5,183 nucleotides of DNA, taken from contig DMSR01000099.1 of assembly GCA_003457145.1 (NCBI GenBank), positions 1 to 5,183 on the forward strand, written 5' to 3'. This DNA comes from Bacillus sp. (in: firmicutes). Lineage in GTDB: Bacteria; Bacillota; Bacilli; Bacillales; Cytobacillaceae. Each line of letters begins with the position of its first letter. Within the stretch, counting starts at the first letter, position 1. Below the pieces are notes generated by a model, which was not told the DNA's origin, ran no database searches, and saw nothing but the letters and a program-made list of their open reading frames with translations. Positions 1 to 5,121 of the stretch are shown here, in pieces. The position numbers were made by a program, and so were the translations under genes.

Positions 1-71
1 TTGAAATTCTCGATATCTTAAAAAAACATAATGTAAAAGCAACATTCTTTTTAAGATATCGAGAATTTCAA
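1..71. repeat. Perfect 24-bp inverted repeat at window edge (fold-back junction)
   Basis: Positions 1-24 are the exact reverse complement of positions 48-71, with a 23-base spacer (25-47). The right arm is normal coding sequence of the minus-strand deacetylase gene, residues GIEILDILK. The left arm and spacer carry the same coding sequence on the opposite strand and go further: read on the plus strand from position 3 they give EILDILKKHNVKATFFL, the expected continuation of a NodB-type deacetylase. The true gene continuation is therefore present, but in the wrong orientation. An A-tract and a T-tract flanking the spacer would let a single strand fold back and prime on itself. I read this as a library or assembly artefact; a real inverted duplication is possible but less likely. 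Confidence 0.9.
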
Positions 72-744
72 TTCCCGCTGAATCACTGCCCGCATCAAAT
101 GTCAGGGCGATTTGCTTCTTGTGAAGGCTGCCATGAAATAGAAGTAAGGATGGTGGTGAGTCGCCGGCTGGACCATCAGGCAGGGGAGCAGATGGAGGAG
201 GAGTTATGTCTTTGCCGTAAATTTTTATCACCTGTCCAATATAGATGATATCGGATGAAAGATTGTTCCACTGTTTTAAATTCTCAACCGTCACTCCTGA
301 ACGCCTGGCAATTGACCATAAACCATCCCCCTTTACTACTTTATAATCAACAATTTTATCTACAGGGACATCTATATTCGCCGATGATTGATCTGATTCC
401 TCATTCGATTGGAGAGGTGACTTAGGACTACTTTCTGAAGGGTCTGCTGATGGTAAATCTACCGGAGTTTCAGGTCCCTTTCCGTCAGGAATCTCTTTGA
501 TGTTTGGTGCAGTGTATTGCTTTCCTGAATGGAAGGCTGATCTTTCACTTTGACCTTTATTAAATATTCCCTTCCATTCTTCACTATAAAAAATAGCTAA
601 AACCACAAGCATTATCATAAAGCTTACCGAAGCGAAAATTAAGTATAGACCTGTAATCCTGGCTGTATTGAATTTTGATGCAATGCCGATCATTAGAAAA
701 ATGAGCAGAAGTAATAGGGTGATAATAACGAAGAATGCAGACAA
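1..744 (-). CDS. Membrane-anchored LysM / polysaccharide deacetylase protein, 3'-truncated
   Basis: This is probably a cell-wall enzyme that removes acetyl groups from peptidoglycan or a related glycan outside the membrane. The frame is open for 248 codons to the window edge. Two hydrophobic segments (about residues 3-22 and 32-53) are joined by a short basic loop (K24, R29), which predicts that the rest lies outside the cell. A polar, Ser/Pro/Glu-rich linker (about 54-130) leads to one LysM domain (about 133-176, DYKVVKGDGLWSIA to IYIGQVIKIY) that binds glycan chains. After a Pro-rich hinge, the NodB deacetylase domain begins at about 209 with KKQIALTFDAGSDSAG. The first catalytic motif reads TFDAG instead of the usual TFDDG, so one canonical zinc-ligand Asp is Ala. 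From about residue 233 the frame runs through the fold-back at 1-47 and is not real protein. The TTG start is chosen because a strong AGGAGGG lies 7 bases upstream and the first membrane segment begins there. Family assignment is confident; the exact substrate is unknown. Confidence 0.85.
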   Translation of the reverse strand, partial: MSAFFVIITLLLLLIFLMIGIASKFNTARITGLYLIFASVSFMIMLVVLAIFYSEEWKGIFNKGQSERSAFHSGKQYTAPNIKEIPDGKGPETPVDLPSADPSESSPKSPLQSNEESDQSSANIDVPVDKIVDYKVVKGDGLWSIARRSGVTVENLKQWNNLSSDIIYIGQVIKIYGKDITPPPSAPLPDGPAGDSPPSLLLFHGSLHKKQIALTFDAGSDSAGIEILDILKRMLLLHYVFLRYREFQ

Positions 745-751
745 TATAGAG

Positions 752-758
752 CCCTCCT
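752..758 (-). promoter_or_regulatory. Ribosome binding site deciding the TTG start of the LysM/deacetylase gene
   Basis: On the minus strand AGGAGGG ends 7 bases before a TTG codon at 744-742. No in-frame ATG lies nearby upstream. The next in-frame ATG (codon 18) falls inside the first membrane segment and would destroy it. The TTG is therefore the best start. Confidence 0.8.
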
Positions 759-816
759 CATTTCAAAAGGAATAGTAGCACTGTAGCAACTGAAAAACGT
801 TTCTGTGCCTTATTTT

Positions 817-843
817 TATCTTATGAAGCAGGGGGAGGCTGGT
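817..843 (-). promoter_or_regulatory. Possible sigma-K-like promoter for the LysM/deacetylase gene
   Basis: On the minus strand an AC dinucleotide (843-842) is followed by 16 bases and then CATAAGATA (825-817). This fits the sigma-K pattern as I recall it (AC, 16-17 bases, CATANNNTA). It would give a leader of about 65 bases. The consensus is short and chance matches are common, so this is only a suggestion. No convincing sigma-A promoter was seen for this gene. Confidence 0.25.
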
Positions 844-971
844 GCTTGTCTTGGGCATCGATAATTAGCTGCTCATATTATTAATTTTAGAAAGCATGGA
901 ATCTTTAACTTTTACATAAATATTATTATATAAACCTAGCAGCAGAAAGGAGTAAAAATATTAATTCCGAG

Positions 972-1000
972 TTTACTTATAAGAATACATGTATTATAAT
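972..1000 (+). promoter_or_regulatory. Sigma-A promoter of tcyP
   Basis: A -35 box TTTACT (972-977) and a perfect -10 box TATAAT (995-1000) are separated by 17 bases. Transcription would start near 1007, leaving a leader of roughly 27 bases. That is too short for a riboswitch or T-box, so control is most likely by a DNA-binding protein. Confidence 0.75.
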
Positions 1001-1019
1001 TATCCAAAAGAAAAATATT

Positions 1020-1026
1020 AGGAGGG
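1020..1026 (+). promoter_or_regulatory. Ribosome binding site deciding the TTG start of tcyP
   Basis: AGGAGGG is followed after 7 bases by TTG at 1034. The frame has no upstream ATG, and the next in-frame ATG is codon 13, inside the first membrane segment. TTG is the sound choice. Confidence 0.8.
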
Positions 1027-1033
1027 AAAACAT

Positions 1034-2422
1034 TTGACGACTGGGCTGGTTATATTAAATATCGCTATTATGCTAATACTTATCGGCGGTCTCTTTTACA
1101 TGCAAAAGAAGCATATTTCATTTTCAAAGCGTGTCTTCACGGCATTGGGATTAGGAATATTGTTTGGCTTCGCTCTGCAATTCATTTATGGTCCTGCTTC
1201 AGAAGTAATAATCAAAAGTGCTGACTGGTTCAGCCTGGTGGGAAGCGGTTATGTGAAATTCCTGCAAATGGTTGTAATGCCGCTTGTGTTCATTTCAATC
1301 CTTGCAGCATTTACAAAATTGAAGCTGACCAATAATATTGGGAAAATCAGCACTTTAATTCTTGGGTTGCTCGTTGGCACGACTGCCATCGCGGCTGCGG
1401 TTGGGATTGCCACTGCTGTAGGCTTTGATTTAGAGGCCGTGCAAATCACTCAGGGTGAGGTAGAGCAGGCAAGAGCAGCGAAGCTTGAAGAAACATATGG
1501 AGGAATTGAAGGGCGTACGATGCCACAGCAAATCCTTGATCTGCTGCCTGCAAATCCATTCCTTGACTTCACAGGAGCACGACCTACATCAACGATATCA
1601 GTGGTGATTTTTGCCGCATTTCTAGGAATAGCCTATCTTGGAGTCAGAAGAAAATCAGCGGAACAGGCTGAGCTTTTTGCAAAAATCGTAGATGCTTTCT
1701 ATGCAATCATCATGAGGGTTGTTACACTGATCCTGCGCCTTACTCCATATGGCGTACTTGCAATCATGACAAAAACGGTCGCTTTGAGCGATTTTGAAGC
1801 CATCATCAAGCTCGGACAGTTTGTTGCAGCTTCTTATGTGGCTCTTACTATCATGTTCATCATCCACTTGCTGCTTTTGACTTTAGCCGGACTAAATCCA
1901 GTCACATATTTAAAAAAGGCATTTCCTGTTTTGGCTTTCGCCTTTACATCACGGACGAGTGCCGGTGCACTTCCTTTGAATATCAAGACACAAAGGTCTC
2001 TTGGTGTTCCTGAAGGAATTGCCAACTTTGCGGGTTCATTTGGATTATCAATCGGTCAAAATGGCTGTGCAGGAATCTATCCTGCGATGCTTGCAGTAAT
2101 GATTGCGCCGACAGTCGGCATTAATCCCCTTACTCCATCATTTATCGCGACGGTAATTGCAATTGTCGCAATCAGTTCGTTCGGAGTTGCCGGAGTCGGC
2201 GGCGGTGCAACCTTTGCGGCATTGCTGGTACTCTCCGCTTTAGACCTTCCTGTAGGGCTCGCTGGATTACTTATTTCAATCGAGCCATTAATAGATATGG
2301 GCCGTACGGCAGTTAATGTCAGCGGAGCAATGACATCCGGTATATTGACCAGCAGGATAACAAAAGAAATCGATCCAGCTGTATATACGGATATGAATCA
2401 TAAAATTGAAGCAGAAGCTTAA
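1034..2422 (+). CDS. tcyP: L-cystine uptake symporter TcyP (DAACS family)
   Basis: This is a sodium- or proton-coupled secondary transporter of the dicarboxylate/amino acid:cation symporter family. It imports L-cystine across the cell membrane as a sulfur source. At 462 residues it is essentially the length of B. subtilis TcyP (YhcL), which it resembles throughout: the N-terminus LNIAIMLILIGGLFYMQKKH, then KRVFTALGLGILFG and YVKFLQMVVMPL (73-84). DAACS core elements are visible. The Ser-rich re-entrant loop FTSRTSAGALPLN is at about 304-316, GQNGCAG (341-347) takes the place of the NMDGT motif of glutamate carriers, the Gly-rich second hairpin SSFGVAGVGGGATFAAL is at 381-397, and GRTAVNVSGAMTSG is at about 423-436. 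The gene is complete with no frameshift, and has its own promoter and terminator, so it appears monocistronic. In B. subtilis this gene is repressed by CymR when cysteine is plentiful; only a partial possible site is seen here. The assignment is by recognition, not by search. Confidence 0.92.
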   Translation: MTTGLVILNIAIMLILIGGLFYMQKKHISFSKRVFTALGLGILFGFALQFIYGPASEVIIKSADWFSLVGSGYVKFLQMVVMPLVFISILAAFTKLKLTNNIGKISTLILGLLVGTTAIAAAVGIATAVGFDLEAVQITQGEVEQARAAKLEETYGGIEGRTMPQQILDLLPANPFLDFTGARPTSTISVVIFAAFLGIAYLGVRRKSAEQAELFAKIVDAFYAIIMRVVTLILRLTPYGVLAIMTKTVALSDFEAIIKLGQFVAASYVALTIMFIIHLLLLTLAGLNPVTYLKKAFPVLAFAFTSRTSAGALPLNIKTQRSLGVPEGIANFAGSFGLSIGQNGCAGIYPAMLAVMIAPTVGINPLTPSFIATVIAIVAISSFGVAGVGGGATFAALLVLSALDLPVGLAGLLISIEPLIDMGRTAVNVSGAMTSGILTSRITKEIDPAVYTDMNHKIEAEA

Positions 2423-2449
2423 TGAAATTGATAAATCGGTACATCATAG

Positions 2450-2480
2450 AAGCCAGCCAACTAACCTTGGCTGGCTTTTT
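2450..2480 (+). terminator. Rho-independent terminator of tcyP
   Basis: An 11-bp perfect stem (2450-2460 with 2467-2477) encloses the 6-base loop CTAACC and runs into a T-tract ending at 2480. It lies 28 bases after the tcyP stop. On the minus strand the stem is followed only by TCTAT, so it is a poorer terminator for the convergent yitT-like gene, although no other terminator for that gene is seen. Confidence 0.92.
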
Positions 2481-2538
2481 ATGGGTATTGAATAACATAG
2501 TTTACGAAAAGAGCTTTATTAATAGCAACATAGTGAAA

Positions 2539-3117
2539 CTAGACAATTTGTTCTCGACGTTTGATGACAAATAATGAAGTCATCAAGCCTACGCATGTTA
2601 TTGTCAAAAGCGAGTAAGCGAATTTTTCCATACCGATGATATTTAACCCGGAAATGACCACGATCCCATCAATGATAAAAATTAGGATGCCTACATTTAC
2701 AGACATGAATTTATTGAGTAACTGGGCAAGCAGGTCTGTTCCGCCTGTGCTTGTCTCATGACGGAGCATCAGGCCTATTCCCGAGCCGACGAGAATGCCG
2801 CCCAATATCGCACTTGGCATGATCCCAAGTTCCAATCCATGAGCAGCTGGCGCAAACAAGTCAATGAATAAGCTGGAAACCATCAGACCATGAAGGCTAT
2901 GGAAGAAGTATTTTCTTTCAAGGAACCAGGCTAACAAATAAAGTGGAATACTCAAAAAGATAATCGTCAACCCCGTCTGCCATCCATAAAAATAGTGGAA
3001 GATCAAGCCGAGACCGATCATGCCGCCATCAAGGAGATGATGAGGCACTAAAAAACCGTTCACTCCGATTCCTAAAAGCAGACTGCCAATCAAGACAGCG
3101 AATATTTTTACAGCCAT
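2539..3117 (-). CDS. YitT-family (DUF161) membrane protein, short form
   Basis: This is a 192-residue integral membrane protein of the YitT/DUF161 family, whose function is not established. Several hydrophobic segments cover most of the length. Family hallmarks are LGIGVNGFLVPHHLLDGG near the N-terminus (about 15-32), HYFYGWQTGL (41-50), LGGILVGSGIGLMLR (105-119) and the signature STGGTDLLAQLLN (123-135). The protein ends at a basic tail (KRREQIV). It lacks the soluble C-terminal DUF2179 domain of roughly 90 residues found in many YitT proteins of about 280-290 residues, and nothing suggests a truncating mutation. The frame is open much further upstream, but ATG 3117 is chosen because AGGAG lies 6 bases before it and the family homology begins there. 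The longer frame crosses the pbuO terminator and overlaps the end of pbuO. The gene follows pbuO on the same strand, with a terminator between them. Confidence 0.85.
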   Translation of the reverse strand: MAVKIFAVLIGSLLLGIGVNGFLVPHHLLDGGMIGLGLIFHYFYGWQTGLTIIFLSIPLYLLAWFLERKYFFHSLHGLMVSSLFIDLFAPAAHGLELGIMPSAILGGILVGSGIGLMLRHETSTGGTDLLAQLLNKFMSVNVGILIFIIDGIVVISGLNIIGMEKFAYSLLTITCVGLMTSLFVIKRREQIV

Positions 3118-3123
3118 CACATA

Positions 3124-3128
3124 TCTCC
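3124..3128 (-). promoter_or_regulatory. Ribosome binding site deciding the start of the yitT-like gene
   Basis: AGGAG on the minus strand is 6 bases upstream of ATG 3117. A GTG codon immediately before (3120-3118) is only 3 bases from it, which is too close. No comparable site supports the upstream ATGs of the longer frame. Confidence 0.8.
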
Positions 3129-3189
3129 TGCCTTGTCCCAAACCGGTCCCCACGCATAGCCGATTTTCGGTTTTATCTCTCCCAATATT

Positions 3190-3218
3190 TTTATGAAGAA
3201 AGACAACCATTAGAACAA
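3190..3218 (-). promoter_or_regulatory. Weak candidate promoter for the yitT-like gene
   Basis: Just downstream of the pbuO terminator on the minus strand, TTGTTC (3218-3213) and CATAAA (3195-3190) are spaced by 17 bases. Each box is a poor match to sigma-A consensus. The position between terminator and gene makes a promoter expected here, but this is weak evidence. Confidence 0.25.
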
Positions 3219-3221
3219 CAC

Positions 3222-3248
3222 AAAAAAGAACTCGCAAAATGCGAGTTC
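3222..3248 (-). terminator. Rho-independent terminator of pbuO
   Basis: On the minus strand a 9-bp perfect stem (3248-3240 with 3236-3228, GAACTCGCA / TGCGAGTTC) with a 3-base loop is followed by six Ts (3227-3222). It lies about 56 bases after the pbuO stop codon and separates pbuO from the yitT-like gene. Confidence 0.9.
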
Positions 3249-3304
3249 CGAAAAGGTTTTTATTATTAAAGCTGGTGTTACTAGTATGAGGGAGCCTGAT
3301 TTTC

Positions 3305-4603
3305 CTAATGAGGTAAATAAGCAAGCTGATAGAAGAACAACACTGCAAAGACATAAAGTAAAGGATGAACATCACGCCATCTTCCTTTAACTACTTTAAG
3401 CAAAGGGTAAGAAATGAACCCGAGCGCGATACCAGTCGCAATGCTTGAAGTAAGCGGCATGCTCAGAATGATCAAAAACGCAGGGAAAGCTTCATCAAGT
3501 TCATCCCAGCTGATTTTTGAGATGCTGCCCATCATCAAGCTTCCGACAATAATCAACGCTGGTGCAGTAATGGCTGCTAATCCGGAAACGGCACCGACAA
3601 GAGGACCGAAGAAAGCTGCAGCGATGAAAAGAACGGCTACTGTCAGCGAAGTCAGTCCTGTACGTCCCCCTGCTGCGACACCAGATGAGGATTCAATATA
3701 CGCTGTTGTCGGGCTTGTTCCGAACATTGCTCCTACTGCAGTCGCAATTGAGTCAGAGAGCAACGCTTCTCGTGCCCTTGGCATGGAATCGCCTTTCATA
3801 AGCCCAGCCTGGTGGGCAACACCGATCATTGTTCCTGTAGTATCAAAAATGGTTACAAGAATGAAAGAAAAGACAACTGCATATAAGCTATTTTGAATAA
3901 CGTCCATTAATGCTGTCCAAGGATTGAGGACAATCATGCCTTCCGGAAGTGAAGGGAGGGACATAAATCCCTGTTCAAATGACAATTGTCCTGTAAAAAA
4001 GGCAATGATTCCGGTAATCACCATTCCTAAGAAAAGTGCGCCATTTATTCTCAGCACCATTAAAACAAGTGTGATGGCAAGTCCAGCTAAGGCGAGCAGA
4101 GCAGACGGCGAGTGGAGATTGCCTAGCCCAACTAGATTTGTTGGATGATCGGTAATGATGCCAGTTAACCTCAGACCGATAAAGGCAATGAAAAGACCGA
4201 TCCCTGCTGTAATTCCGTGCTTTAAGTTAACTGGGATCGCTTCAATTAATTTTTCCCGGAAAGGAGTCAGAGAAAGGATCACAAAAATTAATCCTGCAAT
4301 AAAAACGGCCGCAAACGCGGTTTCATACGTTATGTTCTGATTTCCGACGACAGAATAGGCGAAGTAGGCATTTAACCCCATTCCAGGTGCGATTGCTATT
4401 GGATAATTAGCAAACAATGCCATCCATAGTGTACCGATTACAGCAGCAATGATGGTGGCAGTGAAAACCTGTTCGAAAGGGACGCCAGCATCAGCCAGGA
4501 TAATCGGATTGACGACCACTATATAGACCATCGTAAAGAAAGTTGTGATACCAGCCATCATTTCAGTTTTGACATTTGTGTTGTGCTCTTTCAATTTAAA
4601 CAT
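3305..4603 (-). CDS. pbuO: Purine permease, PbuO/PbuG type (AzgA-like NCS2 family)
   Basis: This membrane transporter takes up purine bases (guanine/hypoxanthine, possibly adenine) for salvage. From the chosen start it has 432 residues, the length I recall for B. subtilis PbuO. The N-terminus FKLKEHNTNVKTEMMAGITT and the segment TMVYIVVVNPIILADAG resemble PbuO more than PbuG, which carries an insertion after the first membrane segment. Family motifs are APGMGLNAYFAYSVV (72-86), HGITAGIGLFIAFIGLRLTG (129-148), FDTTGTMIG (253-261), GTSPTTAYIESSSGVAAGG (295-313) and ITAPALIIVG (345-354). Many hydrophobic segments span the protein. The frame opens 12 codons further upstream, but ATG 4603 is used because GGAGG lies 6 bases before it and the family N-terminus starts there; the extension would run through the operator. 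A likely PurR operator over the promoter supports purine control. Family is firm; PbuO versus PbuG is a by-eye judgement. Confidence 0.9.
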   Translation of the reverse strand: MFKLKEHNTNVKTEMMAGITTFFTMVYIVVVNPIILADAGVPFEQVFTATIIAAVIGTLWMALFANYPIAIAPGMGLNAYFAYSVVGNQNITYETAFAAVFIAGLIFVILSLTPFREKLIEAIPVNLKHGITAGIGLFIAFIGLRLTGIITDHPTNLVGLGNLHSPSALLALAGLAITLVLMVLRINGALFLGMVITGIIAFFTGQLSFEQGFMSLPSLPEGMIVLNPWTALMDVIQNSLYAVVFSFILVTIFDTTGTMIGVAHQAGLMKGDSMPRAREALLSDSIATAVGAMFGTSPTTAYIESSSGVAAGGRTGLTSLTVAVLFIAAAFFGPLVGAVSGLAAITAPALIIVGSLMMGSISKISWDELDEAFPAFLIILSMPLTSSIATGIALGFISYPLLKVVKGRWRDVHPLLYVFAVLFFYQLAYLPH

Positions 4604-4609
4604 AGATAT

Positions 4610-4614
4610 CCTCC
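4610..4614 (-). promoter_or_regulatory. Ribosome binding site deciding the pbuO start
   Basis: GGAGG on the minus strand is 6 bases from ATG 4603. The alternative upstream ATG lies within the operator and close to the predicted transcription start, with no ribosome binding site. Confidence 0.85.
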
Positions 4615-4615
4615 A

Positions 4616-4662
4616 AAAAAACGAACGATTTTTAAACACATTTTATATAATATTCGTTTTTT
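4616..4662 (-). promoter_or_regulatory. Probable PurR operator (two inverted PurBox-like half-sites)
   Basis: A perfect 10-bp inverted repeat, AAAAAACGAA (4616-4625) and TTCGTTTTTT (4653-4662), is separated by 27 bases. Both arms contain the CGAA core in an A-rich setting, as in the Bacillus PurBox (AWWWCCGAACWWT, from memory). The left arm continues as CGAACGATT; the right arm, read as its complement, as CGAATATT. One half lies between the -35 and -10 boxes and the other between the start of transcription and the ribosome binding site, a sensible place for repression. pbuO is a reported PurR target in B. subtilis. Each arm has about two mismatches, and the spacing may be slightly wider than usual. 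Confidence 0.6.
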
Positions 4663-4675
4663 ATCAATTTTACAA
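4647..4675 (-). promoter_or_regulatory. Sigma-A promoter of pbuO
   Basis: On the minus strand TTGTAA (4675-4670), 17 bases and TATTAT (4652-4647) form a fair sigma-A promoter. An overlapping alternative is TTGATA (4667-4662), 16 bases and TAAAAT (4645-4640). Either starts transcription near 4633-4640, leaving a leader of about 30-37 bases, too short for the purine riboswitch that precedes pbuG in B. subtilis. Confidence 0.6.
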
Positions 4676-4807
4676 GAGCGAATTATGAAAAAAATGATAC
4701 TAAATCGATGGTTTGCTGGCATTCATAAAAAAAGCCTTTTTACATAGACCTGCCAAAGAGCCAGCTTAAATTAAACCGGGAGCTGATGGATGAAATCGAT
4801 TTGTCGT

Positions 4808-4819
4808 ACAAACGTTTGT
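4808..4819. repeat. 12-bp perfect palindrome
   Basis: ACAAACGTTTGT is a perfect palindrome in the non-coding stretch. Its size and symmetry suit the operator of a dimeric regulator, for example of the TetR type. No neighbouring regulator gene or adjacent promoter supports a specific call. Confidence 0.4.
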
Positions 4820-4917
4820 GAAAATCTTAGAAAATTCGGGAAGCTATCTAAAAAGGAATGTTCTCCAAACCCGTCCGGAACCTTCCTGATACCCCATTAT
4901 GAAACCATTAGGGCAAA

Positions 4918-4961
4918 ATCGGAGATTCTCCTGACATGGATAAGGTTAATTCCATACCGAT
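4918..4961. repeat. Nested short inverted repeats
   Basis: ATCGG (4918-4922) pairs with CCGAT (4957-4961), and inside it ATGGA (4936-4940) pairs with TCCAT (4951-4955). The left flank also holds the near-palindrome GGAGATTCTCC (4921-4931), which would compete for pairing. The arms are only 5 bp, so a folded structure is uncertain. Confidence 0.3.
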
Positions 4962-5002
4962 AGTTTCTGATTTTTTCGGGAAAATAAACGTACCATTTTT
5001 CT

Positions 5003-5037
5003 TGAAATAAAAAACAGCAAGCTGAAAATAGCTTACT
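5003..5037 (-). terminator. Possible minus-strand terminator-like hairpin upstream of sspH
   Basis: AGCAAGCT (5016-5023) and AGCTTACT (5030-5037) form an 8-bp stem with one C-A mismatch around the loop GAAAAT. Read on the minus strand, the hairpin is followed by GTTTTTTATTT, as in a terminator. No minus-strand gene ends here, so it may instead block antisense transcription or be chance. Confidence 0.3.
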
Positions 5038-5059
5038 CAAAAAAACTAAAAGTTGTACT

Positions 5060-5090
5060 CGAATAAAAAGGTCATCATCTAGAGAAGATA
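5060..5090 (+). promoter_or_regulatory. Weak candidate sigma-G/F promoter of sspH
   Basis: CGAATA (5060-5065), 18 bases and GAAGATA (5084-5090) loosely fit the forespore pattern (TGAATA, 17-18 bases, CATACTA, from memory). The -35 part is good and the -10 part poor. Genes for H-type spore proteins are expected to be forespore-transcribed, which is the main reason to note it. Confidence 0.25.
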
Positions 5091-5121
5091 ATTGAGAAAA
5101 AGATTGTGGAGGGTGGGTAAA

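Larger units (their letters stand above)
4676..5121. other. Non-coding region between divergent pbuO and sspH
   Basis: About 450 bases beyond the pbuO promoter carry no gene I can support. A minus-strand frame at 4897-5145 overlaps the sspH start, has no ribosome binding site I can see, and resembles nothing known. The stretch holds a 12-bp palindrome (4808-4819), a nested set of short inverted repeats (4918-4961), a hairpin with a minus-strand T-tract (5003-5037), and a 30-codon stop-free plus-strand stretch (4729-4818) with no recognisable start. It may contain a decayed gene or a small RNA, but the sequence alone does not show this. Confidence 0.5.

Noticed and set aside
1..71. Phase-variable invertible switch between inverted repeats
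   Set aside because: The arms are ordinary coding sequence of the gene, no recombinase gene is nearby, and flipping the 23-base loop would restore HNVKATFF but leave the antisense arm, so no functional protein results in either state.
3..248. Plus-strand open frame beginning EILDILKKHNVKATFF
   Set aside because: Only the first 15-16 codons are meaningful, and they are the fold-back copy of the deacetylase. The rest is antisense to the LysM gene, and there is no start codon or ribosome binding site.
904..932. Second promoter for tcyP (TTTAAC, 17 bases, TATATA)
   Set aside because: The -35 box matches consensus at only three positions, and a much better promoter lies just downstream.
944..1035. 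Leader peptide after AGAAAGGAG upstream of tcyP
   Set aside because: No ATG, GTG or TTG is found at a suitable distance, and the promoter boxes overlap this stretch, so it would not be in the mRNA.
1249..2025. Three minus-strand frames within tcyP
   Set aside because: They are shadows of the tcyP coding sequence with no independent support.
3414..4340. Three plus-strand frames (3414-3896, 3924-4148, 4155-4340)
   Set aside because: They are antisense to the well-recognised pbuO gene, have no family resemblance and no ribosome binding sites.
4741..4757. LmrA/YxaF-type operator (ATAGACC...)
   Set aside because: Only the first seven bases match the remembered consensus; the second half does not.
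4604..4800. Purine riboswitch upstream of pbuO
   Set aside because: The predicted leader is only about 30-37 bases, and no paired-arm aptamer pattern was seen.
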